Source: Myxococcales bacterium (lineage in GTDB: Bacteria; Myxococcota_A; UBA9042). Taken from it: a DNA stretch of 48,213 nt. Under the pieces are notes generated by a model that saw only the letters and a program-made list of their open reading frames with translations, was not told where the DNA came from and did not search any database. A program made the translations under genes and the position numbers. Where the stretch lies: the NCBI GenBank assembly GCA_009692425.1, contig SHZF01000009.1, positions 1-48,213 on the forward strand, written 5' to 3'. Below, piece after piece: positions 1 to 8,485 of the stretch (the stretch's first letter is position 1; each line of letters begins with the position of its first letter).

Positions 1-33
1 CAGCCTGAGCGCAATGAGCCGTGGGCGCGCTGA
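1..33 (+). CDS. 3' end of a gene running in from the left, possibly rpmC (ribosomal protein L29)
   Basis: The first 30 bases read as an open frame ending in TGA at 31-33 (last residues NEPWAR). In spc-type clusters rpmC lies directly before rpsQ, so this could be the L29 tail, but ten residues are too few to identify it. The call rests on position only. Confidence 0.3.
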   Translation, partial: QPERNEPWAR

Positions 34-63
34 CCGAAGCACGCCAGGCTCCAGGAGACTGAG

Positions 64-495
64 ATGAGCGACGAAAACCAGACAGCCGAAGATACGATGC
101 CCGCGCCGCCGGCGGCCCCGCCGATTCCCGGGACCCCGGCATCTGCAGAAGCTGTGGCGACATCCGAAGCTTCGACCGAACTCGGGCCGCAGGACGCCAC
201 GCCCCCCGACATGACGTTCACGGGCGACGCCGCCGATGCGGCCAGCCGCCACCGCCGGACGATGACCGGCACAGTCATTTCCACGAAGATGGACAAGACG
301 GCGGTCGTCTCGGTGCAGCGCGTCTTCCTGCACCCGAAGTACCGCAAATACGTGCGGCGCCGGAAGCACTACATGGCCCACGACGAGCACGGCGCCTGCC
401 AACTTGGCGACTTCGTGCTGATCGAGGAGTGCCGGCCGATGTCGAAGCACAAGCACTGGCGCTTCAAGCAGATGGTCCGCCGCAAGGCAGGCTGA
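64..495 (+). CDS. rpsQ: 30S ribosomal protein S17 with long N-terminal extension
   Basis: S17 binds 16S rRNA early in 30S assembly. The S17 core starts near residue 66 (MTGTVISTKMDKTAVVSV) and ends with the basic tail of the family. The protein has 143 residues against about 85 normally; the first 65 or so are an Ala/Pro/Glu/Thr-rich segment that looks disordered. The ATG at 64 has a good AGGAG site at 53-57, so the extension is probably translated. An internal ATG near residue 66 would give a standard-length protein. First intact gene of the cluster. Confidence 0.95.
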   Translation: MSDENQTAEDTMPAPPAAPPIPGTPASAEAVATSEASTELGPQDATPPDMTFTGDAADAASRHRRTMTGTVISTKMDKTAVVSVQRVFLHPKYRKYVRRRKHYMAHDEHGACQLGDFVLIEECRPMSKHKHWRFKQMVRRKAG

Positions 496-576
496 ACGAA
501 TCGCCGCAACGGCCAGAAGGCTGTGCGCTAGACAGTGACGCGCCCGGGTTCGCGCCCGGCAAGTGAGGGGAGCGCC

Positions 577-945
577 ATGATACAGCAGGAGACTTACCTG
601 ACCGTCGCCGACAATTCGGGGGCCAAGCAGCTGCGCTGCATTAAGGTGCTGGGCGGTTCGAAGCGCAAGTACGCGTCGTTGGGCGACATCATCGTCTGTT
701 CGGTGCGCGAGGCGCTGCCCAAGTCCAAGGTCAAGAAGGGCGACGTGGTCAAGGCCGTGATCGTCCGCACGACGAAGGAAGTGGGCCGCGAGGACGGGTC
801 GTACATCAAGTTCGACGGCAACGCGGCGGTCGTCATCAACAACCAGAAGGAGCCGGTGGGTACCCGCATCTTCGGGCCGGTCGCGCGCGAACTGCGGGCG
901 AAGCGGTTCATGAAGATTGTGTCGCTGGCGCCCGAGGTCCTGTAG
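577..945 (+). CDS. rplN: 50S ribosomal protein L14
   Basis: L14 sits at the subunit interface. Starting at the ATG at 577 the protein is 122 residues, the canonical length, beginning [25 protein letters not shown] ribosome-binding site lies about 6 bases upstream. An upstream in-frame start at 535 would add 14 untypical residues and is not used. A 15-base tandem duplication starts inside the last codons and runs past the stop. Confidence 0.98.
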   Translation: MIQQETYLTVADNSGAKQLRCIKVLGGSKRKYASLGDIIVCSVREALPKSKVKKGDVVKAVIVRTTKEVGREDGSYIKFDGNAAVVINNQKEPVGTRIFGPVARELRAKRFMKIVSLAPEVL

Positions 946-959
946 CCCGAGGTCCCGTC
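930..959 (+). repeat. 15-bp tandem duplication across the rplN stop codon
   Basis: Bases 930-944 and 945-959 match at 13 of 15 positions. The first copy encodes the C-terminus of L14 and part of its stop; the second is in the gap before rplX. One of several such duplications in the cluster. Confidence 0.8.
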
Positions 960-990
960 ACCGTACGGGTCGAACGCGAGAGGGAAGGTC

Positions 991-1317
991 ATGAAAAAGA
1001 TTCGCAAAGGCGACCTCGTCGTGGTGCTGGCCGGCAAGGACCGCACCAAGCAGGGCAAGATCCTGCGCGTCGTCGATGGCGACAAGGTGATCGTGGAGAA
1101 GCTCAATGTGGTGAAGCGCCACATCAAGCCGCGAGCCGGCAAGCAGGGCGGCATCGAGGAGCGGGAAGCGCCGCTGCCGATGTCGAAGGTCGCGCTCGTC
1201 AGCCCGACGACCGGCAAAGGCGTGCGCGTCGGCTTCCAGTTCGTCGATGACGGCACGGGTGGCCAGAAGAAGGTGCGCGTCGTCCACAAGACGGGAGAAG
1301 TGCTCGACCCGGTGTGA
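991..1317 (+). CDS. rplX: 50S ribosomal protein L24
   Basis: L24 initiates 50S assembly by binding the 5' region of 23S rRNA. The N-terminus MKKIRKGDLVVVLAGKDRTK is the KOW motif, followed by GKILRV and the VEKLNVVKRHIKP strand typical of L24. Length 108 residues, close to the usual 103. An AGGGAAGG site precedes the ATG. Confidence 0.97.
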   Translation: MKKIRKGDLVVVLAGKDRTKQGKILRVVDGDKVIVEKLNVVKRHIKPRAGKQGGIEEREAPLPMSKVALVSPTTGKGVRVGFQFVDDGTGGQKKVRVVHKTGEVLDPV

Positions 1318-1382
1318 ACCGGTGACGGCGAGCCAGCGCGACGAAGAGCCCACGCAACAGCGAGCGGGCAAAAGGAACGAAG

Positions 1383-1925
1383 ATGAAGCCGCGGATGCGC
1401 GAAAAATACGAAAGCCAAGTCGCCAAGGCGCTGCAGTCGGAGTTCTCCTACAAGAATCCCATGCAGGTGCCGCGCGTCCAGAAGGTTGTGATCAACTTCG
1501 GGCTGGGGGAAGCGACCCAGAACCCGAAAGTCATCGACAAGGCGGTCGAACAGATGACGGCGTTGTCCGGGCAGAAGCCCGTCGTGACGCGGGCCCGCAA
1601 GTCGATCGCGAACTTCAAGCTGCGCGAGAACGTGCCCATCGGCGTCAAGGTGACCCTGCGTGCGCAGCGCATGTGGGAGTTCCTCGACCGCCTGATTTCG
1701 GCCGCGCTGCCCCGGGTGCGCGACTTCCGCGGCGTCAACGCCAAGGGCTTCGATGGCCGGGGCAACTTCACGCTCGGCATCAAAGAGCAGATCATCTTCC
1801 CGGAAATCAACTACGACACGGTCGACAAAGTCCGCGGCATGAACGTGACGGTGTGCACGTCGGCCAAGACCGATGCCGAGGCCCGTGCCCTGCTCGCCCA
1901 CCTGGGCATGCCGTTCCGCAAGTAG
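1383..1925 (+). CDS. rplE: 50S ribosomal protein L5
   Basis: L5 binds 5S rRNA and contacts P-site tRNA. The 180 residues match the family length of 179. Recognisable blocks are [14 protein letters not shown], the TGQKPV-like [21 protein letters not shown], and the C-terminal half with [30 protein letters not shown] sequence precedes the ATG. Confidence 0.98.
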   Translation: MKPRMREKYESQVAKALQSEFSYKNPMQVPRVQKVVINFGLGEATQNPKVIDKAVEQMTALSGQKPVVTRARKSIANFKLRENVPIGVKVTLRAQRMWEFLDRLISAALPRVRDFRGVNAKGFDGRGNFTLGIKEQIIFPEINYDTVDKVRGMNVTVCTSAKTDAEARALLAHLGMPFRK

Positions 1926-1943
1926 CGCAAAAGGATCATAGAG

Positions 1944-2129
1944 ATGGCGACGACATCGCAAATCCAGAAGTCGATCAAAAAGCCGAAGTTCGCGGTGCGG
2001 CACCGCAACCGCTGCAAGGTGTGCGGCCGGCCGCGCGGCTACCTGCGCAAGTTCGCGCTGTGCCGCATCTGCCTGCGCATGCTCGCCGTCCGCGGCGAAC
2101 TGCCCGGTGTGACGAAGGCCTCCTGGTAG
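1944..2129 (+). CDS. rpsN: 30S ribosomal protein S14, zinc-binding (C+) type
   Basis: A 61-residue S14 of the short type. Two CxxC pairs (RCKVCGRP and LCRIC) form the zinc ribbon of the C+ paralogue; the long zinc-free form lacks them. It ends with LPGVTKASW, typical of the family. It acts in 30S head assembly. A ribosome-binding AGGATC sits before the ATG. Confidence 0.97.
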   Translation: MATTSQIQKSIKKPKFAVRHRNRCKVCGRPRGYLRKFALCRICLRMLAVRGELPGVTKASW

Positions 2130-2202
2130 GGGCGTTTTCCCGCATCGAATTCAAGGTCCCGACGACCGGCGCGCCACGTGTGCGCCCCAAGGAAAGGCAG
2201 CC

Positions 2203-2601
2203 ATGCCGACGACAGACCCCATTGCCGACTTCCTCACCCGCGTGCGCAACGCGCTGATGGCCCGCCACGCGCAGGTCAAGGTGCCGGCGTCGAACATCAT
2301 CAAGTCGATTGCGAACATCCTGCACGAAGAGGGCTACGTCGACGACGTGACCGAAGCGCAGGATACGCCCCAGGGCTCGCTGCAGATCAAGCTGCGCTAC
2401 TGTGCCGATCGCAGTGCTGCCATCACCGGGATCCGCCGCGAGTCGCGTCCTGGCCAGCGCCGCTACGTGCCGGTAACCGAGATTCCGCGGGTCAAAAACG
2501 GCATGGGCATCGCGATCCTGTCGACGTCGAACGGCGTGATGACGGGTGCGCGGGCTCGGCAGTCGAACGTCGGCGGCGAACTGATCTGCACGGTGTGGTA
2601 G
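2203..2601 (+). CDS. rpsH: 30S ribosomal protein S8
   Basis: S8 binds helix 21 of 16S rRNA and in E. coli represses the spc operon. The 132-residue protein starts MPTTDPIADFLTRVRNA and ends with VGGELICTVW, the conserved S8 C-terminus; the SNGVMTGARARQ segment is the RNA-binding loop. An AAGGAAAGG site precedes the ATG. Confidence 0.98.
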   Translation: MPTTDPIADFLTRVRNALMARHAQVKVPASNIIKSIANILHEEGYVDDVTEAQDTPQGSLQIKLRYCADRSAAITGIRRESRPGQRRYVPVTEIPRVKNGMGIAILSTSNGVMTGARARQSNVGGELICTVW

Positions 2602-2650
2602 GCGCCGAGGCCGGGATTGCCGGTGACCGCGCCCGAACGAGGGAATTTCC

Positions 2651-3235
2651 ATGGATATGAACGCAGCAAAAACCGGCAACGTGGTGTCACGCGTGGGCAA
2701 GGCGCCCGTCGCTCTGCCGGCCAAGGTGTCGGTTGCCGTCACGGGCAAGCTCGTCACCGTCAAGGGTCCGCTCGGCACGCTCGAGCGCATCTTCGAGGGG
2801 GTCACGTTCGAGCAGAAGGACGGCAACCTGCTGGTCCATCCGACCGAATCGACGCGCACCGGCAAGGCCATGCACGGCCTCGGCCGCAACCTCGTGCGCA
2901 ACATGGTCCAGGGCGTCACGGTCGGCTACAAGCGCGAACTTGACGTCATCGGCGTCGGCTTTCGCGTCGAGGCGGTCGGGCAGGCGCTGAAGTTCAGCAT
3001 TGGCTTTTCGCATCCGGTGCTGTTCCCGCTGCCTGCGGCCGTGACGTGCAAGATCGAGAAGCTGACGCACCTCGAGCTGTCGTCGATCGACAAGGAACTG
3101 CTGGGCCAGGTCGCCGCGAACATCCGTGGCCTGCGCAAGCCGGAGCCGTACAAGGGCAAGGGCATCCGCTACACGGCCGAGAAGGTGCGCCAGAAGGCGG
3201 GCAAGTCGGGCGGCAAGGGCGCCAAGAAGAAGTAG
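2651..3235 (+). CDS. rplF: 50S ribosomal protein L6
   Basis: L6 lies near the factor-binding site of the 50S. The usual SRVGKxP start appears at residues 13-18 (SRVGKAPVALPAKVSV), so there is a 12-residue N-terminal extension and a Lys/Gly-rich C-terminal tail; total 194 residues against about 178. The motif EPYKGKGIRY near the end is diagnostic. Two ATG codons (2651 and 2657) are both placed behind GAGGGAA; the first is taken. Confidence 0.97.
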   Translation: MDMNAAKTGNVVSRVGKAPVALPAKVSVAVTGKLVTVKGPLGTLERIFEGVTFEQKDGNLLVHPTESTRTGKAMHGLGRNLVRNMVQGVTVGYKRELDVIGVGFRVEAVGQALKFSIGFSHPVLFPLPAAVTCKIEKLTHLELSSIDKELLGQVAANIRGLRKPEPYKGKGIRYTAEKVRQKAGKSGGKGAKKK

Positions 3236-3308
3236 CCGACCCGCGCTTCGATCCGGCACCCCATCGCCGGGCTTTCGGAACGCGGTTGTGCGAGCAGCGT
3301 ACGTCGAT

Positions 3309-3337
3309 TTCTGGGCGTCAGGACCTGACATCCAGAA
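3309..3337 (+). promoter_or_regulatory. stem-loop in the leader of rplR
   Basis: The arms TTCTGG (3309-3314) and CCAGAA (3332-3337) enclose a second TCAG/CTGA stem with loop GAC, separated by a 3x3 internal loop. It ends about 21 bases before the rplR ATG, just upstream of the GGGAGAGAGG ribosome-binding site. A role in translational control or transcript processing is inferred from position only. Confidence 0.45.
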
Positions 3338-3358
3338 GAACTGGGAGAGAGGCAGACC

Positions 3359-3838
3359 ATGCTGGGCAAGATCAAGATTTCGCCGCGCGAGCACCGCAAA
3401 AACCGCCTGCGCTTCACGATTCGGGGCACCGCCGAGCGGCCGCGCATGAACGTGTTCCGCTCCGCCAAGCACATCTATGTGCAGATCATCGACGACGATG
3501 CGGGCGCCACGCTCGCGGCCGCCTCGACGATTGAGTTGGAGTTGCGCCAGTTCGAAGGCAACAAGACCGCCGCTGCCGAAGCCGTCGGTCGCCTCGCTGC
3601 GGAGCGTGCGCTGGCCAAGGGCATCAAGAAGCTCGTGTTCGACCGCGCCGGCTACATCTACACCGGGCGCGTCGCGGCCGTGTCGAAGCGCGCGCACGAA
3701 CTCGGCCTGCTGACGCGCGCGGGAGTTGGCGCGGCCGAGGCCGGAACCGACGCCGGAACCGAAGCGGACGAAGTGGCAGACGCGAATGCCGACGCCGGTG
3801 GCCCCGACGCTGCCGCCGCGACCGAAACTGCGGGTTGA
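3359..3838 (+). CDS. rplR: 50S ribosomal protein L18 with acidic C-terminal tail
   Basis: L18 binds 5S rRNA. The core (residues 1-118) has [33 protein letters not shown] and the [12 protein letters not shown] block. The normal end is near residue 118; another 41 residues rich in Ala, Asp, Glu and Gly follow (159 in total). This acidic tail is unusual for an rRNA-binding protein and resembles the Asp/Ala linkers of lipoproteins elsewhere in the window. The 123-base gap before the gene holds a stem-loop. Confidence 0.95.
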   Translation: MLGKIKISPREHRKNRLRFTIRGTAERPRMNVFRSAKHIYVQIIDDDAGATLAAASTIELELRQFEGNKTAAAEAVGRLAAERALAKGIKKLVFDRAGYIYTGRVAAVSKRAHELGLLTRAGVGAAEAGTDAGTEADEVADANADAGGPDAAAATETAG

Positions 3839-3935
3839 TCCACCGCTTCAACTAGAGCGACCGTAGCAACAGCAGAAACCGGGGCATTGGGCGCACCCAC
3901 AAGAACCGCCCGAGCCCACGCAGGAGACGACCGTC

Positions 3936-4490
3936 ATGGCAGCAGATCACACGAGGTCCCAGGGCAATCGCGACAACCGCGGACCCCGCCGCGACCGCCC
4001 CGAGGCCGAGCGCGACGAGATGGAGGCCGCGACGATCGCGATCAATCGCACGGCCAAGGTCGTCAAGGGCGGCCGGCGCTTCTCGTTCAGCGCGCTGGTC
4101 GTGGTGGGCGATGGCAAGGGCTCCGTCGGGGTCGGCATGGGCAAGGCGTCCGAAGTGCCGGAGGCCGTGCGCAAGGCGACCGAGCAGGCCAAGAAGGGGA
4201 TGTTCCAGGTGCCCGTGAAGAAAGGCACGATCCCCCACGACGTCATCGGCCACTACGGCGCAGGCGAAGTGCTGCTGCGGCCGGCTTCGCGCGGTACCGG
4301 TGTCATCGCCGGTGGTGCCGTGCGCGCCGTGCTCGAGCAGGCCGGTGTCCACGACGTTGTCACCAAGTGCCTCGGCAGCAACAACCCGCACAATGTCGTG
4401 CGCGCCACCGTCGATGCGCTCAAGCAACTGCGCACCCAGGAGCAGGTCAGCCTGCGCCGGGGCAAGCCGGTCGAGCACCTGCGCGCCTAA
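3936..4490 (+). CDS. rpsE: 30S ribosomal protein S5
   Basis: S5 is a 30S protein involved in decoding accuracy and mRNA helicase activity. The 184-residue protein has a hydrophilic charged N-terminal extension of about 30 residues before the S5 double-stranded RNA-binding domain ([20 protein letters not shown]), then the C-terminal domain with [29 protein letters not shown] site precedes the ATG. The 97 bases upstream hold no gene. Confidence 0.97.
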   Translation: MAADHTRSQGNRDNRGPRRDRPEAERDEMEAATIAINRTAKVVKGGRRFSFSALVVVGDGKGSVGVGMGKASEVPEAVRKATEQAKKGMFQVPVKKGTIPHDVIGHYGAGEVLLRPASRGTGVIAGGAVRAVLEQAGVHDVVTKCLGSNNPHNVVRATVDALKQLRTQEQVSLRRGKPVEHLRA

Positions 4491-4524
4491 CCGCTGCGGC
4501 GCCGCTCGACGAGGCAATGAGCCC

Positions 4525-4553
4525 TTGTCGCGTAGCGTGCTGGTCCCTATACT
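4525..4553 (+). promoter_or_regulatory. sigma70-like promoter before rplO
   Basis: TTGTCG (4525-4530) and TATACT (4548-4553) are separated by exactly 17 bases, a good match to the -35/-10 consensus in an otherwise GC-rich gap. Transcription would start near 4560 and give a leader of about 180 bases before rplO. It sits where rpmD would normally be. Confidence 0.65.
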
Positions 4554-4657
4554 CTTGCGCCCCGCGTTGGGCGTGGGAAGAAGTTCCCGCCCGGTCCGGC
4601 GAGTCCCCGCCTGGCCCAGTACCCGGCCGGCCCAGTCCCGGCCAGGCCCGCGCAGCC

Positions 4658-4714
4658 GCAGATAGACCGCGGAACTGCAGATAGACCGCGGAGCTGCAGA
4701 TAGACCGCGGACCC
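4658..4714 (+). repeat. three tandem 19-bp repeats in the rplO leader
   Basis: Units at 4658-4676, 4677-4695 and 4696-4714 share the sequence GCAGATAGACCGCGGA followed by ACT, GCT or CCC. They lie between the promoter at 4525 and the rplO ribosome-binding site. Each unit contains CCGCGG. No open frame is apparent in the 247-base gap. Confidence 0.9.
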
Positions 4715-4737
4715 GCTGACAGACTTTGGAGTCAAAG

Positions 4738-5205
4738 ATGAACGAGTTGAGCAACCTGCGACCCCCGCGTGGTGCCACGAAGACGCGCAAGCGCCTCGGA
4801 CGTGGCGTCGGCTCCGGCCTCGGCAAGACGTCCGGTCGCGGCCACAAGGGTCAGTTGGCGCGCAAGAGCCCCGACGTCGGCACCGGCTTCGAGGGCGGCC
4901 AGATGCCGATCCAGCGCCGCCTGCCGAAGATCGGCTTCACGAACATCTTCGCGCTCAAGTGGGCGTCGGTGAACGTGGGCGCACTCGCGGTGTTCGAGGC
5001 CGGCTCGCGCATCGACGAGACGACCCTGCGCGCCGCTCGCCTGGTGCGGGGCCGCTTCGACGCCATCAAGGTGCTCGGCGACGGAGAGATCGACCGCGCG
5101 CTCACCATCGTGGCGCACCAGTTCAGCAAGACCGCCGAGGACAAGATCACGGCGGCCGGCGGCACGCTGGACAAACTGCCGAAGCCCAGGTCGACAACCG
5201 CGTAG
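4738..5205 (+). CDS. rplO: 50S ribosomal protein L15
   Basis: L15 is a late 50S assembly protein. The N-terminal Gly/Arg-rich segment is diagnostic: RKRLGRGVGSGLGKTSGRGHKGQ, then FEGGQMPIQRRLPKIGF. The ATG at 4738 follows TTGGAG at 4726-4731 with good spacing; the TTG at 4726 lies in that site and is rejected as a start. 155 residues. First gene after the internal promoter and tandem repeats, with secY downstream. Confidence 0.97.
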   Translation: MNELSNLRPPRGATKTRKRLGRGVGSGLGKTSGRGHKGQLARKSPDVGTGFEGGQMPIQRRLPKIGFTNIFALKWASVNVGALAVFEAGSRIDETTLRAARLVRGRFDAIKVLGDGEIDRALTIVAHQFSKTAEDKITAAGGTLDKLPKPRSTTA

Positions 5206-5217
5206 AGCGCCCGCGCG

Positions 5218-5243
5218 CGTCCCCGTGTCCCGTCCCCGTGCCC
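5218..5243 (+). repeat. 13-bp tandem duplication between rplO and secY
   Basis: CGTCCCCGTGTCC (5218-5230) is followed at once by CGTCCCCGTGCCC (5231-5243), 12 of 13 identical. It is in the 74-base gap before secY. Confidence 0.7.
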
Positions 5244-5279
5244 TCGTAGCGGTCGCGCTGCCACCCGCCGGAGCCCTTC

Positions 5280-6620
5280 GTGTTCAAGGCCCTCGAAAAC
5301 ATCTTCAAGATCCCGGAGCTGACCAAGCGCATCGCCTTCAGCGTCGCGATGCTTGCCGTCTACCGCATCGGCGTGTTCATCACGGTGCCCGGCGTCGATC
5401 GCCAGGTGATGGCCGACTATTTGAACTCGTCGGACGGGGGCGGCGGCCTTGTGGGCATGATCAACCTGTTTTCGGGCGGTGCGCTGGAAAACATCTCGAT
5501 CTTCGCGCTCGGCATCATGCCGTACATCTCTGCCAGCATCATCTTGCAACTTTTGACCGTTGTCGTGCCGACCGTCGAGCGGCTGAACAAGGAAGGCGAG
5601 GCCGGTCGGCGCAAAATCAACCAGTGGACGCGCTACGGCACCGTCCTGCTCTCCTTTGTGCAGGGCATGGGCCTGGCGATCTGGTTGGAGAGCTTGAATC
5701 AGCAGACCGCGGCGGGCGCGGCTGGCGGCGGCATGTCGGGCTGGGGATTCCGCCTGATGTGTGTGCTGTCGCTGACGACCGGGACCGTGTTCATCATGTG
5801 GCTCGGCGAGCAGATCACCGAGCGCGGCATCGGCAACGGCATCTCGCTTATCATCTACGCCGGCATCGTGGCGCAGCTGCCGCAGGCGCTGCAGCAGACG
5901 TGGTCGCTGTTCCAGAACGGGCAGCTCTCGATCCCGGTGCTTGCCGTCATCGGCATGCTGATCGTGGGGGTCATCGGCGCCATCGTCTACTTCGAGCGCG
6001 CCCAGCGCCGCATCCCCGTGCAGTACGCCAAGCGAGTCGTCGGCCGCACGATGGTGCAGGGTGCGGCGTCGTACCTGCCGCTGAAGGTCAACTCGTCGGG
6101 CGTCATTCCGCCCATCTTCGCGTCTTCGATCCTGATGTTCCCGGCAACGCTGTCGAACTTCGTTCCCAACAGCGAGGCAATGGCGGCGGTCGTCAACAGC
6201 CTCAACCCCGGCGGCATGCTCTACAACATCGCGTACGTCGGCTTGATCGTGTTTTTCTGCTACTTCTACACCGCTGTCACGTTCAATGCGGTCGATGTCG
6301 CCGACAACCTGAAGAAGTCCGGTGGGTTCGTGCCCGGTGTCCGTGCTGGCAAGAAAACGGCCGAGTACATCGACACCGTGCTGTCGCGCATCACCTTTGG
6401 CGGCGCGCTCTACATCAGCACCGTATGCGTGTTGCCGACGATGCTTCAGACCAGCATGAACGTGCCCTTCCAATTTGGCGGCACGGCGCTGCTGATCGTG
6501 GTCGGCGTCGCGATCGACACGGCGCAGCAGATCGAGAGTCACCTGATCACGCACAGCTATGAAGGGTTCGGCGGGGGCAAGGGCCCGCGCATTCGCGGTC
6601 GCCGGGCGGTGACCGAATGA
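5280..6620 (+). CDS. secY: preprotein translocase subunit SecY
   Basis: SecY forms the protein-conducting channel of the inner membrane with SecE and SecG. The 446-residue protein starts at GTG 5280 behind a GGAG site and has about ten hydrophobic segments. Family signatures: [24 protein letters not shown] at the first helix, [27 protein letters not shown], and the cytoplasmic loop [20 protein letters not shown]. The stop codon overlaps the adk start (ATGA), implying translational coupling. Confidence 0.98.
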   Translation: MFKALENIFKIPELTKRIAFSVAMLAVYRIGVFITVPGVDRQVMADYLNSSDGGGGLVGMINLFSGGALENISIFALGIMPYISASIILQLLTVVVPTVERLNKEGEAGRRKINQWTRYGTVLLSFVQGMGLAIWLESLNQQTAAGAAGGGMSGWGFRLMCVLSLTTGTVFIMWLGEQITERGIGNGISLIIYAGIVAQLPQALQQTWSLFQNGQLSIPVLAVIGMLIVGVIGAIVYFERAQRRIPVQYAKRVVGRTMVQGAASYLPLKVNSSGVIPPIFASSILMFPATLSNFVPNSEAMAAVVNSLNPGGMLYNIAYVGLIVFFCYFYTAVTFNAVDVADNLKKSGGFVPGVRAGKKTAEYIDTVLSRITFGGALYISTVCVLPTMLQTSMNVPFQFGGTALLIVVGVAIDTAQQIESHLITHSYEGFGGGKGPRIRGRRAVTE

Positions 6621-7321
6621 GTTCAGGTCCCGCTGGAAACCGCGCGTCGGCAGGGAGTGCGGCGAATCGCATCGTACTTCTCGGTGGACCGGGGGCTGGC
6701 AAGGGGACGGTGGCCAAGGCGCTCATCGATCGTTTCGGCCTGCAGCACCTGTCGACGGGAGACATGTTGCGTGCGGCCGTTGCAGCGGGCACCGAACTCG
6801 GCAAGCTCGCCCAAGGCTTCATGTCCCAAGGCGCGCTCGTGCCCGACGACGTGATGGTGAAGCTCCTTTCCGAGCGCGTCCAGCAGGCCGACTGCCGCCT
6901 GGCCGACGGCACGCCACGGTTCTTGCTCGACGGCTTTCCCCGCACGTTGCCCCAGGCGGCTGCCCTTGATCGAGAGGGGTTGTCGCCCGATCTGGTCGTG
7001 TTTCTCGACGTGCCCGACGAGATCATCGTGCGGCGGTTGGTGGGTCGGCGCACCTGCCCGCAATGCGGCAATCCTCACCACGTCGAATTCGCCCCGCCTG
7101 TGCAAGACGGCCTGTGCGACCGTTGCGGTACGCGTCTCGTGCACCGACCCGACGACACGGAAGGCGCCATCCGCCGGCGCCTTGACGCCTTTCACGCGCA
7201 GACGGGCCCGCTCGTCGAGCGCTATGCCCATGTGCTCGCGCATATCGACGGCAACCAACCGCCCGAGACCGTGCAGAAGTCGGTCTCGACCACGTTGCGC
7301 TCCCATGGCGTGGTCGGCTGA
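6617..7321 (+). CDS. adk: adenylate kinase with zinc-type lid
   Basis: Catalyses ATP + AMP = 2 ADP in the cytoplasm. Walker [10 protein letters not shown] at residues 23-31, the AMP-binding HLSTGDMLR, and FLLDGFPRT are clear. The lid holds CPQCGNPHH and later CDRCGTRL, four cysteines that bind structural zinc in the long-form enzyme. 234 residues; about 16 residues precede the usual start. The ATG overlaps the secY stop. The map gene that often follows is missing. Confidence 0.97.
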   Translation: MSSGPAGNRASAGSAANRIVLLGGPGAGKGTVAKALIDRFGLQHLSTGDMLRAAVAAGTELGKLAQGFMSQGALVPDDVMVKLLSERVQQADCRLADGTPRFLLDGFPRTLPQAAALDREGLSPDLVVFLDVPDEIIVRRLVGRRTCPQCGNPHHVEFAPPVQDGLCDRCGTRLVHRPDDTEGAIRRRLDAFHAQTGPLVERYAHVLAHIDGNQPPETVQKSVSTTLRSHGVVG

Positions 7322-7424
7322 GCGCACAAAAGACCTCCCGGAATTTCCGAGTCCCCTTTCCCCACGCGGAATCCCGCCCGCGCACCGCAGCGGTACTGGC
7401 CAGATGGAGCCCACAAGGAACTGG

Positions 7425-7643
7425 ATGTCGAAGGACGACGCGATTGAAGTCGAAGGTACGGTGCTCGAACCGCTGCCCAACGCAATGTTCCGGGTGCAGC
7501 TCGAGAACGGCTTGAAGGTGCTGGCCCACGTGTCTGGCAAGATGCGCATGCACTTCATCCGCATCCTGCCGGGAGATCGCGTCAAGGTGGCGCTGAGCCC
7601 CTATGATCTGACACGCGGGCGAATCACCTATCGTGCCAAGTAG
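7425..7643 (+). CDS. infA: translation initiation factor IF-1
   Basis: IF-1 is an OB-fold protein that occupies the 30S A site during initiation. From the ATG at 7425 the protein is 72 residues, the canonical length, starting [20 protein letters not shown] and ending [15 protein letters not shown]. An AAGGA site is 6 bases upstream; the ATG at 7404 would add seven untypical residues and lacks such a site. Confidence 0.97.
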   Translation: MSKDDAIEVEGTVLEPLPNAMFRVQLENGLKVLAHVSGKMRMHFIRILPGDRVKVALSPYDLTRGRITYRAK

Positions 7644-7727
7644 CTGACAACGCATCGATCTGGCGATTGTCCAGTGCCGATGCGACCACTTTGCGGCACT
7701 GCCGCCTGCGAAACCGACGATTAGGCC

Positions 7728-7756
7728 TTGGCGAAGGCCGGAAACCTGTGTAGAGT
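7728..7756 (+). promoter_or_regulatory. sigma70-like promoter before rpmJ and the alpha-operon genes
   Basis: TTGGCG (7728-7733), 17 bases, TAGAGT (7751-7756), in the 210-base gap between infA and rpmJ. It is positioned to drive rpmJ-rpsM-rpsK-rpsD-rpoA-rplQ. The leader to the rpmJ ATG would be about 90 bases. Confidence 0.6.
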
Positions 7757-7853
7757 TTCGCCCCCTCCGACGCGCAAGCGCTGGAGCCGAACGCAGCCGC
7801 TTCGACCTCCGCCTCTGGGCGTGGACCCGAAAGAGGCGTGAGGAAGGATAGCC

Positions 7854-7967
7854 ATGAAAGTGCGTGCCTCCGTCAAACCCATCTGCGACCTCTGCCGCGT
7901 GATCAAGCGCGCCGGCGTTGTTCGCGTCATCTGTACGAACCCCAAGCACAAACAGCGTCAGGGCTGA
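7854..7967 (+). CDS. rpmJ: 50S ribosomal protein L36, zinc-binding (C+) type
   Basis: A 37-residue protein starting [20 protein letters not shown]11, C14, C27 and the later His ([11 protein letters not shown]) form the zinc ribbon of C+ L36. An AGGAAGGA site precedes the ATG. It stabilises 23S rRNA in the large subunit. Confidence 0.97.
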   Translation: MKVRASVKPICDLCRVIKRAGVVRVICTNPKHKQRQG

Positions 7968-7969
7968 GC

Positions 7970-8041
7970 CCAGCGCAGCGCACGGTCAAACCCTGCGCAG
8001 CGTACGACCAAGTCCGCCGCCGCGTACGACAAGGAGTCCTC
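7970..8041 (+). repeat. degenerate tandem repeat of about 22-24 bp between rpmJ and rpsM
   Basis: Three related segments built on GCGCAGCGyACGrycAA follow each other: the first two agree at about 13 of 17 core positions and the third keeps CGCGTACGACAAGG. This is the segment where S4-mediated alpha-operon control acts in E. coli; no comparable pseudoknot was recognised. Confidence 0.4.
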
Positions 8042-8422
8042 ATGGCCCGCATCGCAGGTGTCGATCTCCCGCGCAACAAGCGCATCGAGATCGCGTTGCG
8101 CTACATTTATGGCGTCGGCGCGAAAACGGCCGTCGCGGTGTGCAACAAGGCAGGCATTCCGCTCGGCAAGAAGTCCGACGAACTGTCCGAGACCGACATC
8201 GTGCGCATCCGCGATGTGCTGGAAAACCAGTACAAGATCGAGGGCGACCTGCGCCGTCAGATCGCGATGGACATCAAGCGTTTGATGGACCTCGGCTGCT
8301 ATCGCGGCCTGCGCCACCGCAAGGGCCTGCCCTGCCGCGGCCAGCGCACGCATACGAATGCCCGCACCCGCAAGGGTCCGCGCCGCGCGGCGGTCAAGAA
8401 GAAGGAAGTGGGCAAGAAGTAG
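8042..8422 (+). CDS. rpsM: 30S ribosomal protein S13
   Basis: S13 in the 30S head contacts S19, 16S rRNA and the P-site t[29 protein letters not shown] opens the protein, and [27 protein letters not shown] is the conserved basic C-terminal region. 126 residues. An AAGGAGTCC site lies before the ATG. Confidence 0.98.
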   Translation: MARIAGVDLPRNKRIEIALRYIYGVGAKTAVAVCNKAGIPLGKKSDELSETDIVRIRDVLENQYKIEGDLRRQIAMDIKRLMDLGCYRGLRHRKGLPCRGQRTHTNARTRKGPRRAAVKKKEVGKK

Positions 8423-8485
8423 CCCCCTCAATCGCATGGCTCTCCAGCCGTGCTGCGTCGGTGACGGCGCTTGGACAGGAACGAC

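Noticed and set aside
594-2003. Long minus-strand open frames under the ribosomal genes (for example 469 codons)
   Set aside because: GC-rich coding sequence leaves antisense frames open; these are Arg/His/Leu-rich without any family motif and lie opposite certain genes.
4300-4665. Plus-strand frame over the rpsE-rplO gap as a possible rpmD (L30)
   Set aside because: It overlaps rpsE in another frame, is Arg/Ser/Pro-rich and has no L30 motif.
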